8,114 bases of DNA, from contig DAOWGA010000171.1 in assembly GCA_030637665.1 (NCBI GenBank), positions 1-8,114 on the forward strand. Reading direction: 5' to 3'. Positions 1-7,168 of this stretch are shown in pieces; the stretch's first letter is position 1; the number at the start of each line of letters is the position of its first letter. The notes below the pieces were generated by a model that was not told the DNA's origin, did not search any database, and saw only the letters and a program-made list of their open reading frames with translations. The translations under genes were made by a program, and so were the position numbers. The stretch comes from Lysobacterales bacterium (GTDB lineage Bacteria > Pseudomonadota > Gammaproteobacteria > Xanthomonadales > SZUA-36).

Positions 1-1271
1 ACCTGGCGCCGCACCAGGTGATGCGCAGCGTGCAGTTCGATGACGCGGCGGTCCTGGAAAGCCGCGCAATCTGGCTGTGCGCTTCCTGCCAGACCTGCAC
101 CACGCGCTGCCCTCAGCAGATCGACGTCACCGGCGTGATGGACACGCTGAGAATCGAATCACGCAGGCGCGGCATCGAGCCTGCGGTACCGGAAATCGCC
201 AGGTTCAACGAATTGTTCATGCGCTGTATCAGCATATTCGGCCGCGCCTGGGAACTCGGCCTGGCCACCGCCTTCAACATGGTCTTACGCCAGCCCTTCC
301 GGGATTCGAAGCTGGGCAGGAGATTGTTTGCCAGGGGCAAGCTGAAGTTTTTGCCTCATTTCGCCAGGGGCAGGATCAGGCACGTTAAACCGGCTGAAAA
401 TCCGAATGCCATCGGGTATTTTCCCGGCTGCTCGTTAAACGCCACGTCGATCGAGTACGGCAAGTCGGTCAAGAGTATCGCGCGCGCCCTGGACATCGAA
501 CTGCTTGAACCGCGGGACTGGGTCTGCTGCGGTTCCAGCCCCGCCCATGCCACCGATGCGAAACTGGCCAGGCTGATGCCCATGAAAACCATTGCCGCAG
601 TCGAGCAAATGGGCCTCGGGACCCTGACTTCTCCATGCAGCGCCTGCTTCTCGCGCTTCAAACAGGCCGAACTGGCAACACGGGAAAACGACGTGGTGCG
701 CGGCGAGATCAGCCAGGCCCTGGACTATGACTACAAAGGTTCGGTGGAAGTCCGCCACCTGCTCGACGTGATCGTTGAGCACGCAGGCCTGGACACGGTC
801 AGCAAACGTGTCACACAGCCACTCCGGGGGCTCAGGCTTGCCTGTTATTACGGTTGTCTGATCACCCGGCCGGCCGGGGTAACTGCGGCTGAAAATCCGG
901 AATACCCGGTCAAGATGGACCGCCTGATCGAGGCGCTTGGCGGGCACACCGTGGAGTGGTCGCGCAAGACCGATTGCTGCGGCGGCTCGCTCGCCATCAG
1001 CAAGACCGACGCAGCCATCGGGCTGATCAGGAACGTCGTGGAAGACGCCCGCGCCTGCGGTGCTGAAGCCATCGTCACCATGTGCCCGATCTGTCACCTG
1101 AACCTGGATTCCCGCCAGGCAGAAACGGGCGATGACCCTGAACTGCCCATCTTCCAGGCAACCCAGCTGATGGCAGTGGCCTTCGGGCTGGGTGAAAAAG
1201 GGGCCGCGCTTGGCAACAACCTGATCAATCCAAAGCCGTATCTGCGGGAAAAAGGGGTGCTGGTAAAATAA
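1..1271 (+). CDS. HdrC-HdrB fusion-type iron-sulfur protein (heterodisulfide reductase-like), 5' end cut off
   Basis: The reading frame is already open at base 3. The GTG at 18 and ATG at 21 are probably internal, because the residues before them continue the HdrC fold and the first HdrC 4Fe-4S motif must lie upstream. The second HdrC ferredoxin motif is visible as C-x2-C-x2-C-x3-CP, with Cys codons at 78, 87, 96 and 108. Two complete CCG (HdrB) domains follow. The first has Cys codons at 429, 525/528, 636 and 645, and the second at 855, 975/978, 1083 and 1092. This matches the CX31-39CCX35-36CXXC pattern that holds the noncubane 4Fe-4S clusters in HdrB. Family knowledge: HdrB/HdrC proteins pass electrons in methanogens, and similar proteins occur in many bacteria in electron transfer linked to MetF or flavoproteins. 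With a corrinoid methyltransferase downstream, I infer a role in methyl-group oxidation or in supplying low-potential electrons. True heterodisulfide reduction is unlikely. The protein is predicted soluble; no membrane segment was seen. Confidence 0.88.
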   Translation, partial: LAPHQVMRSVQFDDAAVLESRAIWLCASCQTCTTRCPQQIDVTGVMDTLRIESRRRGIEPAVPEIARFNELFMRCISIFGRAWELGLATAFNMVLRQPFRDSKLGRRLFARGKLKFLPHFARGRIRHVKPAENPNAIGYFPGCSLNATSIEYGKSVKSIARALDIELLEPRDWVCCGSSPAHATDAKLARLMPMKTIAAVEQMGLGTLTSPCSACFSRFKQAELATRENDVVRGEISQALDYDYKGSVEVRHLLDVIVEHAGLDTVSKRVTQPLRGLRLACYYGCLITRPAGVTAAENPEYPVKMDRLIEALGGHTVEWSRKTDCCGGSLAISKTDAAIGLIRNVVEDARACGAEAIVTMCPICHLNLDSRQAETGDDPELPIFQATQLMAVAFGLGEKGAALGNNLINPKPYLREKGVLVK

Positions 1272-1299
1272 GCCGAAAACCGCTAACGGAGGACATAAA

Positions 1300-2088
1300 A
1301 TGGTTAATGGCAATCGCGATATGGGCATTAATCACATTAAAACCCGTAAAAAACATCCCTGCTATGGAATGGGCCTGGGAATAATCGTCCTCGATGATGC
1401 CTACCCCGGGTTTCCGGGAGATGTTCGCAATGCCAGTGCCTTTCCCTATCCCATTCAATACGAAATAGCTGAAGGCGTCGACAACGACACGCTGGTTTGG
1501 CAAGAGGATAAGAGTCCGTGTCTTGAGCCCATAAAACGGGCGGCTAAAAAGCTGGAACAAATTGGCTGTCGCGCCATTGCGGCCGAATGCGGCTATTTCT
1601 CTTATTTTCAAGAAGATATCGCCGGCTATGTGGACATACCGGTATTCATGTCAAGCTTATTGCAGGTGCCGTTTATTCAGCAAGTTATTGGCCCTCAAAA
1701 AGCGGTCGGAATCGTATGTGCTCAAAAACGATTCCTGACCGACACCCATCTGCAAAACGTGGGAATTGACCTGGACAGCAATTTCTTTATCGCCGGCGCC
1801 CAGGACGAATACGGCTGCCCGGAGTTTGACAAGCTGTGGGATCCTGAAAAACGCCCCGAATGCCCGGAAGCCTATTACGACAAAGCTGAAAAAGACATGA
1901 TCCGGGTTTGTTCAGAGTTTTGCAGCGCCCATTCAAATATCGGCGCGCTCATGCTGGAATGCACCGGCATGCAGCCCTTTGCGCGGGCCGTACAGCGGGT
2001 GGTTGACCTACCGGTTTTCAGCTGGGGCACCCTGCTGGATTATGCCTATTCGGTGGTTGTGCATCGTGACTACTACGGCCATGTCTGA
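1300..2088 (+). CDS. Aspartate/glutamate racemase-family protein, substrate unknown
   Basis: This 262-residue protein has the GLGIIVLD opening strand and the PGDVRNASAFPYPI segment typical of an uncharacterised branch of the Asp/Glu/hydantoin racemase superfamily. Members carry one cysteine in each half of a pseudo-symmetric active site. Here these are Cys97 in AAECGYF and Cys221 in MLECTGMQP, so a two-base racemase or related C-C lyase/isomerase mechanism is possible. The start at 1300 is favoured by GGAGGA at 1288-1293, six bases upstream; an in-frame ATG at 1321 has no such site. It follows the HdrCB-type gene after 28 bases, so co-transcription is likely. The first half is near 47% G+C in the lines I counted, against 62-68% in samples of the preceding gene, which hints at a different origin. 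The family is clear, the substrate is not. Alternatives are a hydantoin racemase or a maleate isomerase-like enzyme. Confidence 0.82.
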   Translation: MVNGNRDMGINHIKTRKKHPCYGMGLGIIVLDDAYPGFPGDVRNASAFPYPIQYEIAEGVDNDTLVWQEDKSPCLEPIKRAAKKLEQIGCRAIAAECGYFSYFQEDIAGYVDIPVFMSSLLQVPFIQQVIGPQKAVGIVCAQKRFLTDTHLQNVGIDLDSNFFIAGAQDEYGCPEFDKLWDPEKRPECPEAYYDKAEKDMIRVCSEFCSAHSNIGALMLECTGMQPFARAVQRVVDLPVFSWGTLLDYAYSVVVHRDYYGHV

Positions 2089-2108
2089 CTGACTCGCTAT
2101 TGCACCGC

Positions 2109-2133
2109 CTGATCGCTTATGATCGAGCATCAG
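2109..2133 (+). other. Imperfect hairpin between racemase-family and MFS genes
   Basis: CTGAT (2109-2113) pairs with ATCAG (2129-2133), and GCT (2115-2117) with AGC (2126-2128). There is a single bulged C at 2114 and an eight-base loop. No run of T follows, so it is not a classical intrinsic terminator. It could stabilise mRNA or mark a processing site in the 70-base gap, or it may be chance. Confidence 0.25.
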
Positions 2134-2158
2134 TGAATACCAAATCAGGACAATAAAA

Positions 2159-3400
2159 ATGTCGTTTTTTCGCCGCTGGCTGCTGATCACTGTACTGGGG
2201 TTTTCGGGCGGCATTATTTTCCTGCTGCCATGGCTGTTCGAGGTCTTCTACACGCCGCTGGGCAGTGCATTAGGCCTTAATCACACGGAACTTGGTAGCC
2301 TTGTCAGCATTTTCGGAATCGTCTCGATGATCTGCTATTTTCCGGGAGGCTGGCTTGCCGATCGAGTCTCGCCGAGGAAACTGATTACCGTATCACTATT
2401 GGGGACCGGGCTGGCGGGGCTCTATTTCTCGACCTTTCCTTCGTATCGTGTAAGCCTGGCCATACACGCGTTTTGGGGGGTCTGCATAACGCTCCTGTTC
2501 TGGGCCGCAATGATCCGCCTTACACGGAACTCGGCGCCGGCCGATCAGCAAGGCCGCGCATTCGGCACGCTCGAGTTTGTTCGCGGCATCGCGGAAGGAT
2601 TGACCAATACCGGCCTGTTGGTCGTTTTCGCCTGGCTGGGCAGTACTCAGCAGGCCCTGTCGACGGTCGTCGTTCAATTGTCGTGGGTGACAATCGCGCT
2701 TGGTGTCATCGCATGGTTCGTCATCGAGGATATATCGCCTGACCAATCCGATTCGGCCACTGATCACGCAATAGGCTGGCAAGACGTACTCTCCGTGCTC
2801 AAGATGCCGGTCATATGGTTGATTATCATCGTGGTAATGACCGCCTATTGCGCCTACTGGTCGTCATATTCAATCAATCCGTATGCAACTGACGTTATTC
2901 TCACATCCGCGGCCGTCGCCGGTGCAATCAGCATAGCCAGGATGTGGCTCAAACCGGCCTCGGGTTTCATTGCCGGGTTTGTGGCTGACCGGTTTGGCGT
3001 TGCGATTTCCACGAGCGCTCTGTTCGTAATGCTCGTGGTCAGTTTCCTGGGGATGGCTGCCCTGTCCGGAAACCTGCCCGGATTTAACGTGATGCTGGGA
3101 TTCCTGGCCGTAGCCGCCATCGCGATTTTCGCGCTGCGGGGTATTTACTTTGCATTGCTCGAAGAAGGCAAGGTGCCGCTTGCAGTCACCGGGACAGCGA
3201 CGGGGGTCATATCCGCCGTGGCATTCACACCGGATGTATTCATGCCCCTTCTAAGCGGCGCGCTCCGGGATGCATACCCGGGCGCCGAGGGATATCGTTA
3301 CCTTTTTCTAATCACCGCTGGGATGTGTGCCCTTGGACTGATCGCGTCGGTGACGATCTATTTCAAGTACGTCAAGCCGAAGAATGCCAGTAATAACTGA
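2159..3400 (+). CDS. Major facilitator superfamily transporter
   Basis: This 413-residue protein is very hydrophobic, with about 12 membrane segments by eye: six before and six after a polar central loop around residues 190-208 (SPDQSDSATDH). The MFS motif A between helices 2 and 3 is present as G64-W-L-A-D68-R-V-S-P-R73-K. Length and layout are normal for a complete single-substrate inner-membrane permease. The start is supported by CAGGA at 2146-2150, eight bases upstream. The segment GRAFGTLEFVRGIAEG after helix 4 reminds me of YihN-like permeases, but this is recall and not a search. The 3' end overlaps the FAD oxidoreductase gene, so the two are probably translated together and may act on the same compound. 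I infer import of the substrate or export of a product; direction and substrate cannot be read from the sequence. Confidence 0.9.
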   Translation: MSFFRRWLLITVLGFSGGIIFLLPWLFEVFYTPLGSALGLNHTELGSLVSIFGIVSMICYFPGGWLADRVSPRKLITVSLLGTGLAGLYFSTFPSYRVSLAIHAFWGVCITLLFWAAMIRLTRNSAPADQQGRAFGTLEFVRGIAEGLTNTGLLVVFAWLGSTQQALSTVVVQLSWVTIALGVIAWFVIEDISPDQSDSATDHAIGWQDVLSVLKMPVIWLIIIVVMTAYCAYWSSYSINPYATDVILTSAAVAGAISIARMWLKPASGFIAGFVADRFGVAISTSALFVMLVVSFLGMAALSGNLPGFNVMLGFLAVAAIAIFALRGIYFALLEEGKVPLAVTGTATGVISAVAFTPDVFMPLLSGALRDAYPGAEGYRYLFLITAGMCALGLIASVTIYFKYVKPKNASNN

Positions 3401-4724
3401 TCAATCCCCGGTGATGTTCGACGATGCACTTCCCCCCGCGGTGGATGTCGTGGTCATCGGCGCCGGCATTGCCGGCACCGCCACGAGTTACTTTCTTGCA
3501 GGGCACGGCCTGAAAGTAGCGTTGTGTGAAAAAGGCCGGGTCGCCGGGGAACAATCGAGCCGCAGTTTTGGCTGGATTCGCCAGCAGGGCCGGGACTGGG
3601 CCGAGTTACCGGTCATGATGGAGTCGAATCGAATCTGGCGCGGGCTAGCCGAAGAAACCGGTGAAGCTGACCTGAATTTCACCGAGTCAGGTTGTTATTA
3701 CTTCGCCGAGAGCCAGGCATCGCTGGCCAGGTACGAACAATGGTATGAACTCGCCAGGCAACACCAGCTCGACACCCGGATGTTGACCGCTGAGGAGCTC
3801 GATAACCGATTTCCCGACCTCAAGGGGAATTGGGCGGGCGGCATGGTGACGCCGTCTGACGGGCGTGGTGAACACTTCACCGCAGTGTCGGCATTGGCCC
3901 GTGCGGCCCGCCGTCGCGGGGTGGCCGTTATCGAGAACTGCGCGGTGCGCACCGTGGATATCGAAGCTGGCCGGGTCGCCGGCGTGGTGACGGAAAAAGG
4001 CCGGATTCGTTGTGAAAAAGCGGTTCTCGCAGCCGGTGTCTGGTCGACGTATTTCGCCGCCAATGCCGGCGTCAATTTGCCCCAGTTGGGAACGTGCTCT
4101 TCAGGGGCCCGCACCGAACGGTGCCCGGAAGTATTCAGCGCCAACCTGTCACTGGATGGGCTGTCGTTTCTCCGGCGCGACGATGGCAGCTACACCGTTT
4201 CCAGTAGCGACCGTGCGGTACACTTCCTGTCGCCCGCCTCATTCAAATACTTCACCAGGTTTTTCGCCCTGCTCAAACTCTCGGCGCGCGACGTCAGGCT
4301 CAAATTCAGAGCACCGCCTGGATACCCCGGTGCCTGGGGCTCACCACGTCGCTGGTCCGGCGACGAGATCAGCCCGTTCGAACGCATGCGGGTGGTAAAT
4401 CCCCCGGTATCTCCCACCGTGGTCACGCGCATTGAGGAACGTATGCCACAGCGCTGCCCGGCATTGAAAAACGTTAAACTGGCTGAAACCTGGGCCGGCA
4501 TGATTGATGTGACACCGGATGCCGTACCGACGCTGGGGGAAGACCCGGCGCTCAAGGGGCTTTATATCGCAACGGGATTGAGCGGCCACGGTTTTGGCAT
4601 CGGACCTGCCATCGGGCGTATTGCCGCGGACCTCGTCCGGGAAGAGCCACCGGGTCATGATTTGCGACGCTTTCGCCCGGAGCGGTTTTTTGACGGCAGC
4701 GCCATCGTGCCCGGACCGTACTAG
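3384..4724 (+). CDS. FAD-dependent oxidoreductase of the D-amino-acid/sarcosine oxidase (DAO) family
   Basis: The 446-residue protein opens with a dinucleotide-binding fold: a hydrophobic strand, G26-A-G28-I-A-G31, and an acidic residue (E49) at the end of the second strand to bind the FAD ribose. A GEQSSRSFGWIRQQ segment (residues 55-68) follows, a variant of the family's S-x-R-x-G region next to the flavin. The C-terminal SGHGFGIGPAIGRIAADL segment is the usual DAO closing motif near the isoalloxazine ring. No membrane helix was seen. Relatives oxidise N-methyl or D-amino acids such as sarcosine, dimethylglycine, glycine or opines, passing electrons to oxygen or a carrier. The start overlaps the MFS stop by 17 bases. 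A second in-frame ATG at 3414 would also keep the whole FAD fold, and neither start has a strong ribosome-binding site. Next to a methyltransferase, oxidation of a demethylated amine is a reasonable inference. Confidence 0.87.
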   Translation: MPVITDQSPVMFDDALPPAVDVVVIGAGIAGTATSYFLAGHGLKVALCEKGRVAGEQSSRSFGWIRQQGRDWAELPVMMESNRIWRGLAEETGEADLNFTESGCYYFAESQASLARYEQWYELARQHQLDTRMLTAEELDNRFPDLKGNWAGGMVTPSDGRGEHFTAVSALARAARRRGVAVIENCAVRTVDIEAGRVAGVVTEKGRIRCEKAVLAAGVWSTYFAANAGVNLPQLGTCSSGARTERCPEVFSANLSLDGLSFLRRDDGSYTVSSSDRAVHFLSPASFKYFTRFFALLKLSARDVRLKFRAPPGYPGAWGSPRRWSGDEISPFERMRVVNPPVSPTVVTRIEERMPQRCPALKNVKLAETWAGMIDVTPDAVPTLGEDPALKGLYIATGLSGHGFGIGPAIGRIAADLVREEPPGHDLRRFRPERFFDGSAIVPGPY

Positions 4725-4771
4725 AGCGGTAAAATGATCGAGAAGCAATTCACACCGGGGAACAGAAAGGA

Positions 4772-5416
4772 ATGAAGACACTGGTCATCGGTGCCAACGG
4801 TCAGATCGGCCGGATGTTTTGCAGCAAGGCGCATCAGGCGGGCTTCCCCTTGCGCGCCATGGTGCGCGAGCCAGATCAAGCGACATGGTTTCAGGAGCAC
4901 GGCATCGAGACGGTGGTGGCGGATCTGGAGGATGACTTCCTGGGCGCATTGAACGGCTGCGAACAGGTCGTGTTTACCGCCGGTGCGGGAGGCGCAGGAC
5001 CGGACAAAACCCTGTTGGTGGATTTGTATGGCGCCATACGGACTGTGGATTTCGCCAAAGCCCAGGGAATCCGGCGGTTGATCATGGTCAGCGCCATGCG
5101 GTCCACGGTTCCCCAGTCAGCGCCGGATTTCCTGCGTCCTTACGCGGCTGCAAAGTATGCGGCGGATCATTACCTGATGACCTCCGGACTCCCTTACCTC
5201 ATCCTGCTACCCGGACGTCTGACCGATGAGCCCGCCAGTCACCGCATTCGTACCGTACGTGACGAGTCACTACCCATCACCATCTCGCGGGAAAATGTGG
5301 CCGAATGCCTGTTGGCGGCACTGCGGTATGACAGCCTGTGCAACCAACAGATTATCCTGCTTGATGGCGACGACGATATCGACGGGACCTTCACCCGGTT
5401 GTCAGTCGCATGTTGA
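4772..5416 (+). CDS. NAD(P)-binding atypical short-chain dehydrogenase/reductase (SDR_a5 / NAD_binding_10-like)
   Basis: This 214-residue protein starts with a TGxxGxxG-type nucleotide loop, G7-A-N-G10-Q-I-G13-R, then a VREPDQ segment after the second strand, which suits NADP(H). It has Ser107 (MVSAMRS) and a Y124-A-A-A-K128 pair in the catalytic positions of the SDR fold, so it may be an active reductase and not only a sensor. The size matches single-domain atypical SDRs of the YwnB/YhfK/YtfG kind, whose substrates are mostly unknown. AAGG directly before the ATG is too close for an ideal ribosome site, so initiation may be weak or may rely on GGGG at 4757-4760. The gap to the preceding gene is 47 bases. 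It may be a reductase acting on an aldehyde or quinone formed by the flavoprotein, but no direct evidence ties it to the methyltransferase. Confidence 0.8.
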   Translation: MKTLVIGANGQIGRMFCSKAHQAGFPLRAMVREPDQATWFQEHGIETVVADLEDDFLGALNGCEQVVFTAGAGGAGPDKTLLVDLYGAIRTVDFAKAQGIRRLIMVSAMRSTVPQSAPDFLRPYAAAKYAADHYLMTSGLPYLILLPGRLTDEPASHRIRTVRDESLPITISRENVAECLLAALRYDSLCNQQIILLDGDDDIDGTFTRLSVAC

Positions 5417-5420
5417 ATGT

Positions 5421-5442
5421 CGTGCCTTCGTCACCGAAGACG
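5421..5442 (+). other. Hairpin just after the SDR stop codon
   Basis: CTTCG (5426-5430) pairs with CGAAG (5435-5439) around a TCAC loop. CGT (5421-5423) with ACG (5440-5442) can extend it past a two-base bulge. It lies five bases after the stop and lacks a T-tract, so it is at most a weak terminator or an mRNA 3'-end stabiliser separating the upstream genes from the methyltransferase gene. Confidence 0.3.
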
Positions 5443-5487
5443 ATTAGCCGGGGCACCCTGATTCCTGGGCTTAAGTAATTTCCGTTG

Positions 5488-5510
5488 ATGCAAATCATTG
5501 TACTTTGCAT
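5488..5510. promoter_or_regulatory. Perfect inverted repeat ATGCAAA-N9-TTTGCAT, candidate operator
   Basis: ATGCAAA at 5488-5494 and its exact reverse complement TTTGCAT at 5504-5510 are separated by nine bases, a half-site spacing of 16. They lie about 44 bases before the start of the methyltransferase gene in a 137-base gap. The geometry suits a dimeric helix-turn-helix regulator. TTGATG at 5485-5490 overlaps the left arm and could be a -35 box, but no good -10 follows (CATGTT, 3 of 6), so the promoter itself is not established. No regulator gene is in the window. Confidence 0.4.
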
Positions 5511-5553
5511 GTTGGATAGTGAGTAATGGGGAGGTGTGGCAAGGAGCTGAGAC

Positions 5554-7017
5554 ATGGAACACCCGCAGACCAACGTGAATGCCCAAATCACCCCCCACTA
5601 TCGTGGAATGACTGATGATCAGTGCCGTCTGATTCACCGTGCCAGTCTCGAAATTCTGGAACGCACGGGGGTGCTGCTGTATTACCAACCCGCCGTCGAT
5701 TTGTTGAAGAAGGCGGGATGCTACGTGGAGGAGAACCGGGTCCGTATCCCGGCCCACCTGGTTGAATGGGCCTTGCGCGCGGCGCCCAGCCATATCCGGC
5801 TGTATGACCGTTCCGGTAAGCCGGCGCTGCAACTGGGGGATCGCATTTCCAACTTCGGTACGGGCTCCGATTGCCTGCACATCCTGGATCACCGCACGAA
5901 CGAAAGGCGGGATGCGCTGTGCCAGGATATCGTCGACGGCATACGCGTGGCGGATGCCATGCCGCATATCGACTTTATCATGTCGATGTTCCTCCCCAGC
6001 GATGCACCGGACGCGGCGGATGTACGGCAGATGGAGGGAATGCTGAACTACAGCGCCAAGCCCATCTGTTTCGTCACCTACGAATGGGAAGGCACGGCGG
6101 AAATCATCGACATGCTTGAAGTGGTTGCAGGTGGTGCAGAGCAGTTGCAGGCAAGGCCCACGGCGATCCTGTATATCAACCCCACCAGTGGCTTCAGGCA
6201 TAACGAAGAGGCGCTGCGTAAGTTGATGTACGTGGCTGAAAAACACCTTCCATGCGTGTATTGGCCTGAGGTTGGGCGTGGCCTGACTTGTCCCATCACT
6301 TTTGCAGGCGCCATGGCCTGCTCAAATGCAGGCCATCTGGCCGGCTTGGTCATCGCCCAACTTGTCAACGAGGGCGCACCGGTCGCGCTCTGCACAGCCG
6401 TGCCATTTTCCCTTGATATGAAGACGATGGTCGTCCCCTACGTTGACCCGGATTGCAAGGCATTCGGTCTTGAGATGAGTCATTACTATAATTTGCCAGC
6501 CTTCAATTGGGGAGGGATGAGCGACTCGAAACTGCTGGACGAACAAGCGATCATGGAAGCCACGCTAAGCCTTTTCGTGGCCACGATTAATGGAGGCAAC
6601 CTGATTCACGATGTGGGTTATATGGAGTCGGGATTGATGGGCTCGCTGGAATTGGTCGTGATCTGTGACGAGATTATTTCGTGGCTCAAAGCCTCCATGC
6701 AGGGGCTGGAGATCAACGAGGAGACCCTGGCCCTCGACGTGATCCATGAGCATGCGCTGAGTGGGGATTTCCTGGGGGCCGAGCACACGCTGCGCCACGT
6801 ACGTGAGGACTGGCAGCCGCGCCTGATCGACCGGCATAACTATGAACAGTGGATGGCCGGCGGCGGGACGTCGATGCGTGAGCGGGCCAGGGCGAAGATC
6901 GACGAGATTCTTGGTGCAGAGCCACGGCACATATTGCCGCCCGATATTGAGAAGAGGATCAGGACAATCACTGAAAGGGTGATTGCAGCATCCGGAGGGA
7001 TTTCACTTAAGGATTGA
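5554..7017 (+). CDS. MttB-superfamily (trimethylamine/betaine) corrinoid methyltransferase, non-pyrrolysine type
   Basis: The 487-residue product matches the usual full length of the MTTB family. It shows the family's opening (YRGMTDDQCRLIHRASLEILERTGVLLY) and the C-terminal blocks NWGGMSDSK (N318-K326), NLIHDVGYMESG, EETLALDVI, FLGAEHTLRHVRE and the ending RARAKIDEIL. The enzymes form a TIM-barrel-like fold and transfer a methyl group from a quaternary or tertiary amine to Co(I) of a partner corrinoid protein. Archaeal trimethylamine enzymes read an in-frame TAG as pyrrolysine. This frame has none, which places it with non-Pyl members such as MtgB (glycine betaine), MtpB (proline betaine) and MtcB (carnitine). 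The exact substrate is unknown. AAGGAG at 5541-5546, seven bases upstream, fixes the start. The likely corrinoid partner gene is next downstream. The protein is cytoplasmic, with no signal peptide. Confidence 0.92.
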   Translation: MEHPQTNVNAQITPHYRGMTDDQCRLIHRASLEILERTGVLLYYQPAVDLLKKAGCYVEENRVRIPAHLVEWALRAAPSHIRLYDRSGKPALQLGDRISNFGTGSDCLHILDHRTNERRDALCQDIVDGIRVADAMPHIDFIMSMFLPSDAPDAADVRQMEGMLNYSAKPICFVTYEWEGTAEIIDMLEVVAGGAEQLQARPTAILYINPTSGFRHNEEALRKLMYVAEKHLPCVYWPEVGRGLTCPITFAGAMACSNAGHLAGLVIAQLVNEGAPVALCTAVPFSLDMKTMVVPYVDPDCKAFGLEMSHYYNLPAFNWGGMSDSKLLDEQAIMEATLSLFVATINGGNLIHDVGYMESGLMGSLELVVICDEIISWLKASMQGLEINEETLALDVIHEHALSGDFLGAEHTLRHVREDWQPRLIDRHNYEQWMAGGGTSMRERARAKIDEILGAEPRHILPPDIEKRIRTITERVIAASGGISLKD

Positions 7018-7168
7018 CGCTACGTTTCGAGGGATTTGGGTGGCTGGATCAGGTGTATATTTTGCATTAGACTGGGTTTCAGGAGAATCTTGGCACTATC
7101 AGGAATGGATGTGGCATTCATAATTGTGGGGCAATCATTAATCAAGGTGCAATAGGAGGTTTCAGGCA
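7018..7168 (+). other. Spacer between methyltransferase and corrinoid-protein genes
   Basis: This 151-base gap holds no convincing ORF, terminator or riboswitch. A CATAAT at 7119-7124 resembles a -10 box but has no -35 at 16-18 bases. TTTGCAT at 7061-7067 repeats one arm of the inverted repeat found before the methyltransferase gene. A weak ATTG/CAAT stem lies at 7123-7135. The gap ends in TAGGAGGT (7153-7160), the best ribosome-binding site in the window, which suggests strong translation of the corrinoid protein. Confidence 0.35.

Noticed and set aside
18..23. GTG at 18 and ATG at 21 as true starts of the HdrCB-type gene
   Set aside because: The frame is open to the window edge, the upstream residues fit the HdrC fold, no ribosome site precedes them, and the first HdrC cluster motif would be missing.
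382..399. Near-identical 18-mer shared with 4471-4488 (17 of 18 bases, acgttaaac[c/t]ggctgaaa)
   Set aside because: Both copies lie inside unrelated coding sequences in the same reading phase (VKPAE / VKLAE), with no extension or flanking duplication. Probably coincidence.
435..1328. Long antisense frame opposite the HdrCB-type gene
   Set aside because: It lies opposite a gene with intact cysteine motifs, its translation shows no recognisable family, and it is explained by high G+C coding DNA.
5421..5442. Intrinsic terminator after the SDR gene
   Set aside because: The stem is short and bulged and no T-tract follows; kept only as a hairpin of unknown role.
5431..6246. Long antisense frame opposite the start of the methyltransferase gene
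   Set aside because: The sense strand clearly encodes the MttB family. The antisense product has no recognisable domain and would cover the promoter gap.
5554..7017. Pyrrolysine (in-frame TAG) in the MttB homologue
   Set aside because: The frame has no internal stop and ends at TGA, and its length is normal without readthrough.
7091..7106. TGGCAC... as a sigma-54 promoter before the corrinoid-protein gene
   Set aside because: The GG of the -24 element is present, but the position expected to be GC at -12 reads AA.
7018..7168. Cobalamin riboswitch before the corrinoid-protein gene
   Set aside because: The gap is short for the class, and no B12-box-like sequence or supporting stems were found by eye.
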